64,000 bases of DNA. Origin: Bacillus sp. FJAT-52991 (GTDB lineage: Bacteria > Bacillota > Bacilli > Bacillales > Domibacillaceae). Position numbers and translations under genes: made by a program. The notes beneath the pieces were generated by a model. The model searched no databases, was not told the DNA's origin, and saw nothing but the letters and a program-made list of their open reading frames with translations. The stretch is taken from positions 1,512,001 through 1,576,000 of the forward strand of contig NZ_CP147404.1 of the NCBI RefSeq assembly GCF_037201805.1. Reading direction: 5' to 3'. This document shows, piece by piece, positions 7,231 to 15,208 of this stretch (the first letter of the stretch is position 1; every line of letters starts with the position of its first letter).

Positions 7231-7607
7231 TTATTGTTTTAGTTCCATTAAAATCATATAGCCGTCTTTTGTATCTATAGCTACTTTTTTCTTATCTTTT
7301 TCAAAAAAACGAACACTTCCTAATTGTTCTTCTTCCAGTTCAATCCATCCTGTATCTTTAATTTCCTTTAAATAACTTTCGTTAATGCTACCTATCTCGT
7401 CTGCTTTCGAATAGTTATACCTTTGATATTTTTTGATATTCGTATTTTTTAATTGACTATCATGTTTTGCTTTTTAGCTTCTGTAGGAATTGGAAAGTCT
7501 GCAATTTCACTAGATGTGCTAAAGCCTGAATCTGAACCCGAACCGGAACAACCTGTCAACATGAATATTGAAAGTAATGTCAAAATAATAATAGAGTGAA
7601 TTTTCAT
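7231..7607 (-). pseudogene. Small lipoprotein gene with a frameshift
   Basis: The start region encodes a lipoprotein signal (MKIHSIIILTLLSIFMLTGC) followed by a Ser/Gly-rich spacer, but stops after 52 residues. In the next frame the sequence continues as KHDSQLKNTNIKKYQRYNYS and ends with IDTKDGYMILMELKQ at a natural stop followed by a terminator. Adding one A to the AAAAA run near 7475-7480 would join them into a protein of about 125 residues. It is a one-base deletion or a sequencing error. A GGAGT site precedes the ATG. The family was not recognised. Confidence 0.75.
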
Positions 7608-7786
7608 TGAACCGACTCCTTTGGTATAATATTGAATATGTGCTATTAAAAACAATTATATACAAATTTTTGATATATTCTATTTTTATATGATTAATAT
7701 ACCTCTTTGATCAGGTGAACCTGTTTAATTGGTTTGCATAAACTTAAAATCAATGTTTTCTAAAGTACTATTGCAGTTCATATGAA

Positions 7787-7821
7787 ACGAAAAAGCCCTT
7801 TCGGTTGAAGAGCTTTTTCGT
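7787..7821. terminator. A/T-rich hairpin
   Basis: ACGAAAAAGC pairs perfectly with GCTTTTTCGT. No gene ends immediately before it on either strand, so it may belong to a lost gene. The surrounding 7608-7964 interval contains no supported gene. Confidence 0.5.
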
Positions 7822-7915
7822 TATCTGTGCTATTCTATAGAAGAAACGTGATATCTTAAAACATCTTTTTGTGAGTTCTACCTACTATGCATCAAGGTCG
7901 AATAAGAAGAAAAGA

Positions 7916-7946
7916 GGGTCGCCTATAAAAAGGCGGCCCGTTTTTT
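7916..7946. terminator. Terminator downstream of the DUF1259 gene
   Basis: GGGTCGCCT pairs with AGGCGGCCC around an ATAAAA loop and is followed on the plus strand by GTTTTTT. On the minus strand it lies 19 bases past the DUF1259 stop, followed by CTCTTTTC, so it can serve that gene. Confidence 0.6.
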
Positions 7947-7964
7947 CGTTATATCAATTAGTCA

Positions 7965-8357
7965 CTAACTTCCTTTTAACACTCGAAAAGCCTCCGCTAT
8001 TTTGCGTGCAAAGGAAAGGGGTGGTTCTATCGATTGAAAGTGTAGATATAGGATAGTTGGCTTTGTGTATAGCCAGTGATTATGCAATGCGCTAATAAGG
8101 ATGCCATTCTTGACAAGAACGCTTGTAAAGAGGGGAACTTCTTTTTCAAGAATGACAGTTTCACCAAGATTGAGTGCGTTCCCTTGATGATCCAATGATT
8201 CAAACATGATTTCTGCGTGAAGATCTCCACGGCTTGGGCGGCCTTGAATGGTTACATTGAGATCCCGATGCATTTCTATGGAGCAAACGCCATGTTCAAT
8301 GGTTGGCTTTGCATTGAATATTTGAGCGTATTGATGACAAAGCGTGTTAAAGTTCAT
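7965..8357 (-). CDS. DUF1259 (LppY/LpqO-like) family protein
   Basis: The 130-residue product shows the DUF1259 signature throughout: LNVTIQGRPSRGDLHAEIMF, FESLDHQGNALNLGETVIL, EVPLFTSVLVKNGILISALH, NHWLYTKP and IEPPLSFARKIAEAFRVL. Longer members such as LppY/LpqO have two such units; this is one unit without a signal peptide. Family function is unknown. The conserved AxHNHWL segment looks like a possible metal or ligand site. AAAAAGGTGG precedes the ATG. Confidence 0.8.
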   Translation of the reverse strand: MNFNTLCHQYAQIFNAKPTIEHGVCSIEMHRDLNVTIQGRPSRGDLHAEIMFESLDHQGNALNLGETVILEKEVPLFTSVLVKNGILISALHNHWLYTKPTILYLHFQSIEPPLSFARKIAEAFRVLKGS

Positions 8358-8918
8358 ATGACCCCACCTTTTTATAACAATTTATGTAGTAGACAATGGT
8401 GTTATGACCCGTGAACGAACGATTTAGTTGATAAGTGGTGAGTAATGAAAGCTGGAAGTGTGATAGTGATAAAGTGAAACTTCAATGAGTGGGGGGTTCT
8501 TCATCCCCCACTCATTGTTAGTTGAACGGATCGGGCGTTTACGGGCTGTTGATCCCCACCTATATGCCTACGTTTCTTCTGCCATGTTAAGATGGGGGTC
8601 TTACAGCCCGTTAATGCGGGATAAATAGCAAAAATGAAGGAATATGAATGAGTAAGAGAAGCTGAACTAACTATTTTTGTTATACTTAATTGTGGAATCG
8701 AACGGATTTTAGACAGATGTCTTATTTTCCCCTACAATATAATTGATTTAAGTCTTTGCTAAACATACAATAAGTCATAGTTCTTTTACATAAGAGTGTG
8801 CTAATCAAAAGCACTTTAATCAGAGATGTCCTTTTTATGAAAAATATGATAAGATAAAAAACGAACACTTGTTTGTTTTTTGCTTTTCCCCATGGAAAGG
8901 CTAGAAAGGGGAATATTT
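8358..8918. other. Intergenic region upstream of parE
   Basis: The left half holds an interspersed repeat copy (separate entry). The right half, from about 8640, is A/T rich and must contain the parE promoter; a TATGATAAGAT string near 8845 is a possible -10 region. No gene is visible. Confidence 0.4.
8467..8630. repeat. Interspersed repeat, copy A (full-length form)
   Basis: It starts GATAAAGTGAAACTTCAATG, has a hairpin made of GAGTGGGGGG and CCCCCCACTC-type arms, a middle shared with copy C (ATGCCTACGTTTCTTCTGCC), and outer arms ACGGGCTGT and ACAGCCCGT. It ends GTTAATGCGGGATAAAT, shared with copy B. No coding frame is apparent. Confidence 0.75.
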
Positions 8919-10889
8919 GTGTCAAGAAAAAAAACAATGATTGAATATAATGACGATGCCATTCAAGTTCTTGAGGGGCTTGAGGCTGTGCGAAAACGTC
9001 CGGGAATGTATATCGGTTCTACGGATGCAAGAGGGTTACACCATCTAGTTTATGAAATTGTCGATAATTCAGTCGATGAAGCGCTCGCTGGATATGGCAA
9101 TGAAATCAATATTACAATTCATAAAGACCAATCAGTCAGCGTGCAAGATCATGGGCGCGGAATGCCTATAGGAATGCACAAGATGGGCAAACCTACTCCA
9201 GAAGTAATTTTAACGGTTCTTCATGCTGGCGGGAAGTTTGGCCAGGGTGGGTATAAAACGAGTGGAGGACTTCATGGGGTAGGTGCTTCTGTCGTCAATG
9301 CTCTATCGGAATGGCTGACAGTAACCATTCATCGCGATGGTTTTATTTATGAGCAACGCTTTGAAAAAGGTGGAACGCCGGTTACGACATTAGAGAAAAT
9401 AGGAAAAACAAAGAAAACAGGTACCATCATTCACTTTAAACCGGACGAAACAATTTTTAGTACGATTAATTATAATTTTGATACGCTTGGTGAACGGTTA
9501 CGAGAGTCTGCTTTTTTATTAAAAGGGATGAAAATCACGTTGCGTGATGAGCGCCATGGAGCAGAAGAGATCTTTCACTATGAAAATGGTATCGAAGAGT
9601 TTGTTAAATATTTAAATGAGGAAAAGGACACGTTACATCCAGTGGCTTCATTTGCTGGGGAGCAAAGCGGCATTGAAGTCGAATTTGCTTTTCAATTCAA
9701 TGATGGCTTTTCTGAAAACATCTTATCGTTTGTTAATAATGTTCGCACAAAGGATGGGGGAACTCATGAAGCAGGTGCTCGTACAGCAATGACGAGAATG
9801 TTTAATGAGTATGCTCGCAAAGTGAACTTATTAAAAGAAAAAGATAAGAATTTGGAAGGAACAGATATTAGGGAAGGATTAGCCGCGATTATTTCTGTCA
9901 GAATTCCTGAGGAGCTTCTGCAATTTGAGGGACAGACGAAAGGAAAGCTAGGAACGAGTGAAGCCCGCTCAGCCGTTGATCAAGTCGTCTCTGCTCAGTT
10001 GTCTTATTTTCTTGAAGAGAATCCGGACATTAGCTCTCTATTAATTAAAAAGGCAGTGAAAGCCGCTCAAGCAAGAGAAGCGGCTCGCAAAGCGAGAGAA
10101 GATGCCCGCAACGGCAAAAAACGCAAAAAAAATGAGACAGTTCTCTCTGGGAAGTTAACACCAGCCCAATCAAGAAATCCACAAAAAAATGAACTGTATT
10201 TAGTGGAGGGAGATTCGGCAGGTGGTTCGGCAAAGCAAGGTCGTGATCGTCGCTTCCAAGCGGTGTTGCCACTTCGAGGAAAAGTGATTAACACAGAGAA
10301 AGCAAAACTGGCGGATATCTTTAAAAACGAAGAAATCAATACGATCATTCATGCCATTGGTGGCGGAGTTGGACCGGAATTTGCTGTGGAAGATGTCAAT
10401 TATGATAAAGTCATTATTATGACCGACGCAGATACGGACGGAGCACATATTCAAGTGTTGCTGCTAACCTTCTTTTACCGTTATATGAAACCTCTTATTG
10501 AAGCGGGGAAAGTGTATATTGCGCTTCCGCCGTTGTATAAAGTGAGTAAGGGCAGCGGCAAAAAAGAAGTCGTTGAATATGCATGGACGGATGATGAGCT
10601 CGATGAAACGATGAAAAAAGTAGGGAAAGGCTGCATGCTTCAGCGTTATAAAGGTTTAGGTGAGATGAATGCCGACCAATTATGGGAGACCACCATGAAT
10701 CCTGAAACGAGAACGCTGATTCGTGTTTTAATTGATGATACAGCAAGAGCCGAACGTCGGATCACTACTTTAATGGGTGATAAAGTGGAACCGCGCCGCA
10801 AATGGATTGAATCAAATGTTGCATTCGGTATGGAAGAGGATGGCAACATTTTAGAAAACGAGAACCTTTCAGTCGGCGAGGAGGAATAA
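8919..10889 (+). CDS. parE: DNA topoisomerase IV subunit B
   Basis: The 656-residue product is the ATPase subunit of topoisomerase IV, which unlinks daughter chromosomes. Visible elements: ATPase motifs EIVDNSVDEAL (Mg-binding Asn), DHGRGMPI, GLHGVGASVVNAL (ATP lid) and the transducer lysine in QTKGKLGT, then the TOPRIM domain with LYLVEGDSAGGSAKQGRD and MTDADTDGAHI. The C-terminal GyrB motif QRYKGLGEMNADQLWETTMN is complete. Spacing to the next gene, lack of recF/dnaN neighbours and the pairing with ParC favour ParE over GyrB. The GTG at 8919 follows GAAAGGGG by 8 bases; an ATG at 8937 is also possible. Confidence 0.95.
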   Translation: MSRKKTMIEYNDDAIQVLEGLEAVRKRPGMYIGSTDARGLHHLVYEIVDNSVDEALAGYGNEINITIHKDQSVSVQDHGRGMPIGMHKMGKPTPEVILTVLHAGGKFGQGGYKTSGGLHGVGASVVNALSEWLTVTIHRDGFIYEQRFEKGGTPVTTLEKIGKTKKTGTIIHFKPDETIFSTINYNFDTLGERLRESAFLLKGMKITLRDERHGAEEIFHYENGIEEFVKYLNEEKDTLHPVASFAGEQSGIEVEFAFQFNDGFSENILSFVNNVRTKDGGTHEAGARTAMTRMFNEYARKVNLLKEKDKNLEGTDIREGLAAIISVRIPEELLQFEGQTKGKLGTSEARSAVDQVVSAQLSYFLEENPDISSLLIKKAVKAAQAREAARKAREDARNGKKRKKNETVLSGKLTPAQSRNPQKNELYLVEGDSAGGSAKQGRDRRFQAVLPLRGKVINTEKAKLADIFKNEEINTIIHAIGGGVGPEFAVEDVNYDKVIIMTDADTDGAHIQVLLLTFFYRYMKPLIEAGKVYIALPPLYKVSKGSGKKEVVEYAWTDDELDETMKKVGKGCMLQRYKGLGEMNADQLWETTMNPETRTLIRVLIDDTARAERRITTLMGDKVEPRRKWIESNVAFGMEEDGNILENENLSVGEEE

Positions 10890-10893
10890 GTAA

Positions 10894-13320
10894 ATGGAGA
10901 AAGAAAAATTTCAAGATTTACCACTAGAGGAAGTATTAGGTGACCGCTTCGGTCGCTATAGTAAATATATTATTCAAGAACGCGCGCTACCGGATGCCCG
11001 CGATGGGTTAAAACCGGTTCAGCGCCGGATTTTATACGCGATGTATGCGGAAGGAAATACGCATGAAAAGGGATTTAGAAAATCAGCCAAGACGGTTGGT
11101 AATGTAATTGGTAATTATCATCCGCATGGTGATACGTCGGTCTATGACGCGATGGTGCGTCTTAGCCAAGATTGGAAAGTGAGAAATTTGCTCGTTGAAA
11201 TGCATGGAAATAATGGGTCGATTGATGGTGACCCTCCAGCTGCGATGCGTTATACAGAGGCGAGACTTTCCTCGATTGCAGGCGAATTATTAAAAGATAT
11301 TGATAAACGAACGGTTGATTTTATCCCGAATTTTGATGATACAACGGAAGAACCGACGGTACTTCCGGCGAGGTATCCGAACCTTTTAGTCAACGGAGCC
11401 ACTGGAATATCTGCTGGTTATGCAACAGAAATCCCTCCCCATCAGCTTGGAGAAGTCATTGATGCGGCTATTTTAAGAATGGATAAGCCAAACTGTACGG
11501 TGGAAGAGTTAATGACGGTCATTAAAGGCCCTGATTTTCCAACGGGAGGGATTATTCAAGGGATCGATGGCATTGAAAAGGCTTATAAAACAGGTAAAGG
11601 AAAAGTAGTCGTCCGCGGCAAGGCTGAAATTGAAGAAATTCGAGGCGGGCGTAAGCAAATTGTGATCACTGAAATTCCTTATGAAGTGAATAAAGCGAAT
11701 CTCGTGAAGAAAATAGATGAACTTCGTTTAGACCGCAAAGTCGAGGGAATATCAGAAATTCGTGATGAAACCGATCGAACAGGTTTAAGAATTGTGATTG
11801 AGCTGAAAAAAGATGGAGATGCTCAAGGAATTTTAAATTACTTATATAAGACGAGCGATCTTCAAGTTAGCTACAACTTTAATATGGTGGCGATCCATAA
11901 TCGTCGTCCTACTTTAATGGGGTTACATCAATTACTTGATGCCTACATTAGCCATCAAAAAGAAGTGGTTACAAAACGTTCCGAATTTGAACTGGCGAAA
12001 GCAAAAGCCCGGGCACATATTGTTGAAGGTTTGATCAAGGCGTTATCTATTTTAGATGAAGTGATTGCTACGATCCGAGCGTCCAAGGATAAAAAAGATG
12101 CCAAACAAAATTTAATGCAGTCCTTTGATTTTACCGAGCCACAAGCCGAAGCCATTGTTAATTTGCAGTTATATCGATTAACGAATACGGATATTACAGC
12201 TTTACGCAAAGAAGCAGAAGAACTAGCTTCTTTGATCGACCAACTAACGGCTATCTTAGCCAGCGAGCAAAAGCTAGCGTCTGTCATTAAAGCCGAGCTT
12301 CGGGCCATCAAGAAAAATTATAATGATGAGCGCCGGACAATGATAGAAAAAGAAATCGAAGAAATAAAAGTAAACTTAGAAGTCATGATTCCAAGCGAAG
12401 ATGTCATGGTGACTGTGACAAAAGATGGCTATATTAAGAGAACAAGTTTGCGCTCCTATTCAGCTTCCGGTGGGGCTGACCTTGCGATGAAAGAGACGGA
12501 TCATCTTCTTTACCAAGCGGAAGTGAATACAACAGATGTATTGCTAGTGTTGACAAATAAAGGGGACTATTTATATTTACCAGTTCATGAACTTCCAGAT
12601 ATTAGATGGAAAGATCTGGGGCAGCATTTGGCCAGTCTTGTGTCGATCGATAAAGAGGCAGAGGTTGTTTCCGTATTCTCTGTGAAAGACTTTACGCAAC
12701 CGTTATTTTTATTATTTGTAACGAAAAACGGAATGGTTAAGAAAACAGAGCTTTCACAGTATAAAGTTCAGCGTTATTCTCGGGCGCTCGTAGCAATCAA
12801 CTTAAAAGGTGATGATGAAGTCGTCGATGTTCATTTGACGGATGGAGAAGGCAATGTGTTTATCGCTACAAATTTTGGTTACGGTTTATTATTTGCTGAA
12901 CAAGAAGTGAACATTGTTGGTCCACGAGCAGCGGGAGTGAAGGGAATTAATTTAAAAGACGGCGATTTTGTTGTTGCTGGGAAAGTAGCGAAAGCGTCAT
13001 CCAATCCATCGGTTCTTTTAGTTACTCAACGAGGCGCTGTGAAGAAAATGGATATGTCTGTATTTGAAGTGGCTACTCGAGCGACTAGAGGTGTCATTAT
13101 GCTTCGGGAATTGAAAGCCAATCCTCATCGAGTGGTTGGAATAGAGTTCATTGAATCAACAGAAAAAACAGTTTTACAAACAGAAAAAGGTCAAATAGAA
13201 ACATTTGATTTTCACTCGTTAAAGAAGAGTGATCGTTATTCCAATGGGTCATTTGTGATTGATGAAAAAGAAAGGGGTGTAGTCACCAATATATGGCGAT
13301 TGATTGATCCACAACAATAA
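10894..13320 (+). CDS. parC: DNA topoisomerase IV subunit A
   Basis: The 808-residue product is the DNA cleavage/religation subunit. The breakage-reunion domain has the helix HPHGDTSVYDAMVRLSQDWK (quinolone-resistance region, about residues 76-95) and the active-site tyrosine in AAMRYTEARLS near residue 123. The C-terminal beta-pinwheel (from about residue 490) lacks the GyrA-box QRRGGKG, which separates ParC from GyrA. Its start is 4 bases after parE and a GAGGAGG site lies inside the end of parE, so the two are co-translated. At the two main quinolone positions this protein has Thr81 and Asp85. Confidence 0.95.
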   Translation: MEKEKFQDLPLEEVLGDRFGRYSKYIIQERALPDARDGLKPVQRRILYAMYAEGNTHEKGFRKSAKTVGNVIGNYHPHGDTSVYDAMVRLSQDWKVRNLLVEMHGNNGSIDGDPPAAMRYTEARLSSIAGELLKDIDKRTVDFIPNFDDTTEEPTVLPARYPNLLVNGATGISAGYATEIPPHQLGEVIDAAILRMDKPNCTVEELMTVIKGPDFPTGGIIQGIDGIEKAYKTGKGKVVVRGKAEIEEIRGGRKQIVITEIPYEVNKANLVKKIDELRLDRKVEGISEIRDETDRTGLRIVIELKKDGDAQGILNYLYKTSDLQVSYNFNMVAIHNRRPTLMGLHQLLDAYISHQKEVVTKRSEFELAKAKARAHIVEGLIKALSILDEVIATIRASKDKKDAKQNLMQSFDFTEPQAEAIVNLQLYRLTNTDITALRKEAEELASLIDQLTAILASEQKLASVIKAELRAIKKNYNDERRTMIEKEIEEIKVNLEVMIPSEDVMVTVTKDGYIKRTSLRSYSASGGADLAMKETDHLLYQAEVNTTDVLLVLTNKGDYLYLPVHELPDIRWKDLGQHLASLVSIDKEAEVVSVFSVKDFTQPLFLLFVTKNGMVKKTELSQYKVQRYSRALVAINLKGDDEVVDVHLTDGEGNVFIATNFGYGLLFAEQEVNIVGPRAAGVKGINLKDGDFVVAGKVAKASSNPSVLLVTQRGAVKKMDMSVFEVATRATRGVIMLRELKANPHRVVGIEFIESTEKTVLQTEKGQIETFDFHSLKKSDRYSNGSFVIDEKERGVVTNIWRLIDPQQ

Positions 13321-13331
13321 ATGGATTCTGT

Positions 13332-13364
13332 AGGGCTGTGTACAATTACACAGCCCTATTTTTG
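13332..13364 (+). terminator. Terminator of the parE-parC operon
   Basis: AGGGCTGTGT and ACACAGCCCT form a perfect 10-bp stem followed by ATTTTTG, 12 bases past the parC stop. Confidence 0.85.
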
Positions 13365-13466
13365 TATGATGTGTAAAAAATCCATTTGATTGGAATCTAT
13401 CTTTTTGATAAGGTGATATAGGTTAAAATTTGAGTAGAATGCAAGTGAAAAGGAGGTTGATTTTAT

Positions 13467-14897
13467 ATGGAGTTTTTAGATGTCATTGATCAGTATGTAT
13501 TGAAAATTAATGATTATTTGTATACCTATTTAATGATTGCGATGTTAATAGGATTAGGTCTATTTTTCTCATATAAAAGTAAATTTGTTCAGTTTCGTTA
13601 CTTTAAGGAAATGTTTCGTGTCATTTTTGAAAAGCCAACTACTTCGAAAGAAGGGGAAAAAGGGGTTTCTTCCTTCCAGGCATTTACCATTAGTGCGGCT
13701 TCACGGGTAGGAACAGGAAACCTTGCTGGTGTAGCAACAGCGATTGCAACAGGCGGACCTGGAGCTGTTTTCTGGATGTGGCTGATTGCTTTTCTCGGAG
13801 CTGCATCTAGTTTTGTTGAGAGTACATTAGCTCAGGTGTATAAAGTCAAGGATAAAGATGGATTCCGTGGAGGTCCTGCCTATTATATGGAGAAGGGACT
13901 AAACAAGAGATGGATGGGAATTATCTTTGCGATTACCATCACGTTTTGCTTCGGATTAGTCTTTAATGCAGTTCAATCAAATACGATCTCCAATGCAGTT
14001 AACCAAGGATTTAACGTATCTACTTCTACTATCGGGTTGGTTCTTGCTGGTTTAACAGCCGTGATTATCTTCGGTGGAGTTAAACGGATTGTACATGTCA
14101 CACAAATTCTTGTCCCAGTTATGGCTATTCTTTATTTAATTTTGGCGATAGGGATTGTGCTCATGAATATTACCGAAGTTCCTGAGATGCTTATGTTAAT
14201 TTTCCAAAGCGCTTTCGGTTTGCAAGAGGCAGCTGGAGGAGCATTAGGTGCTGCGGTTATGAATGGAGTGAAGCGCGGGTTATATTCAAATGAAGCAGGT
14301 ATGGGTTCCGCTCCAAATGCCGCCGCAACAGCAGATGTCAGCCATCCAGTAAAGCAAGGGTTGATTCAAACATTAGGCGTATTTGTTGATACGATCTTAA
14401 TTTGTTCCGCTACTGCTTTTATTATTATTTTATCTGGTGAGTATACAAAAGAAGGACTTACTTCTATTAATCTGACTCAATCGGCACTTAGTGTGCATAT
14501 TGGTGACTGGGCGAATATTTTCCTTGCTGTCGCTATTTTCTTATTTGCCTTTAGTTCGGTCATCGGGAATTATTATTATGGGGAAACAAATATTGAATTT
14601 ATCAAAAAGTCACCAGCCGTATTATTTGTGTATCGTGTGGCTGTTGTTGGAATGGTCTACTTTGGAGCAGTGGCTAAAATCAATTTAGTATGGGACTTAG
14701 CAGACTTATTCATGGCGATCATGGCCTTTATTAACTTAATAGCTATTGCGATGTTATATAAAGTTGCCATGGCGGTTCTTAAAGATTATAATAAGCAACG
14801 AAAAGAAGGGAAAGACCCCGTTTTCTATGCCGATTCGATTGAAGGTATAAATGGGATTGAATGTTGGGAACGGAAACCAGAAACCAGAAACACATAA
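13467..14897 (+). CDS. alsT: Alanine/sodium symporter family transporter
   Basis: The 476-residue product is an integral membrane protein with about ten hydrophobic segments. It has the signatures of the alanine or glycine:cation symporter (AGCS) family: SAASRVGTGNLAGVATAI, GGPGAVFWMWLIAFLGAAS, FRGGPAYYMEKGL and GLYSNEAGMGSAPNAAATAD. It would import alanine, glycine or a related amino acid with Na+. AAGGAGG precedes the ATG. It follows parE-parC, as alsT does in Bacillus subtilis, supporting the name. It has its own terminator. Actual substrate is not proven. Confidence 0.85.
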   Translation: MEFLDVIDQYVLKINDYLYTYLMIAMLIGLGLFFSYKSKFVQFRYFKEMFRVIFEKPTTSKEGEKGVSSFQAFTISAASRVGTGNLAGVATAIATGGPGAVFWMWLIAFLGAASSFVESTLAQVYKVKDKDGFRGGPAYYMEKGLNKRWMGIIFAITITFCFGLVFNAVQSNTISNAVNQGFNVSTSTIGLVLAGLTAVIIFGGVKRIVHVTQILVPVMAILYLILAIGIVLMNITEVPEMLMLIFQSAFGLQEAAGGALGAAVMNGVKRGLYSNEAGMGSAPNAAATADVSHPVKQGLIQTLGVFVDTILICSATAFIIILSGEYTKEGLTSINLTQSALSVHIGDWANIFLAVAIFLFAFSSVIGNYYYGETNIEFIKKSPAVLFVYRVAVVGMVYFGAVAKINLVWDLADLFMAIMAFINLIAIAMLYKVAMAVLKDYNKQRKEGKDPVFYADSIEGINGIECWERKPETRNT

Positions 14898-14903
14898 ATA
14901 AAG

Positions 14904-14946
14904 AAAAGAAGTCATGACGAATATAGCTGCGTCATGACTTTTCTTT
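14904..14946 (+). terminator. Terminator of alsT
   Basis: AAGTCATGACG and CGTCATGACTT form an 11-bp stem followed by TTTCTTT. Confidence 0.8.
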
Positions 14947-15208
14947 AACTAAAAGTATTTTTGCGAAAAAGAAGAAATGGCTACTCTATTTTTCCCTCCT
15001 ATTTTTTGATAATATTTATTTGTAAAAGTATCAATATTTCGTTAATTTTTTTTCGAAAGCTCTTGCTAAATTTAATGGTAGTTGATGAACTGAAACTATA
15101 ACAAATAGTTTGTTTTTTAAGAGGTTATATGAGCGGAGTGATGATGGTAGCTCTGCCCCTTTACCACAAAAGAGTTTCTAACATTTTATAAAGAAAGGGG
15201 TATAAAAA
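14947..15208. other. Leader region of the PAS kinase gene
   Basis: About 260 bases without a gene. They are A/T rich and should hold the kinase promoter. I see no convincing sigma-H, sigma-A or operator motif, and no small frame with a ribosome site. Confidence 0.3.

Noticed and set aside
8722..8937. Minus-strand open frame upstream of parE
   Set aside because: No ribosome site, and the frame covers the parE promoter and start; composition is that of random A/T-rich DNA.
8919..13320. gyrB/gyrA rather than parE/parC
   Set aside because: The A subunit lacks the GyrA-box QRRGGKG and there is no dnaA/dnaN/recF neighbourhood; alsT downstream fits the topoisomerase IV locus.
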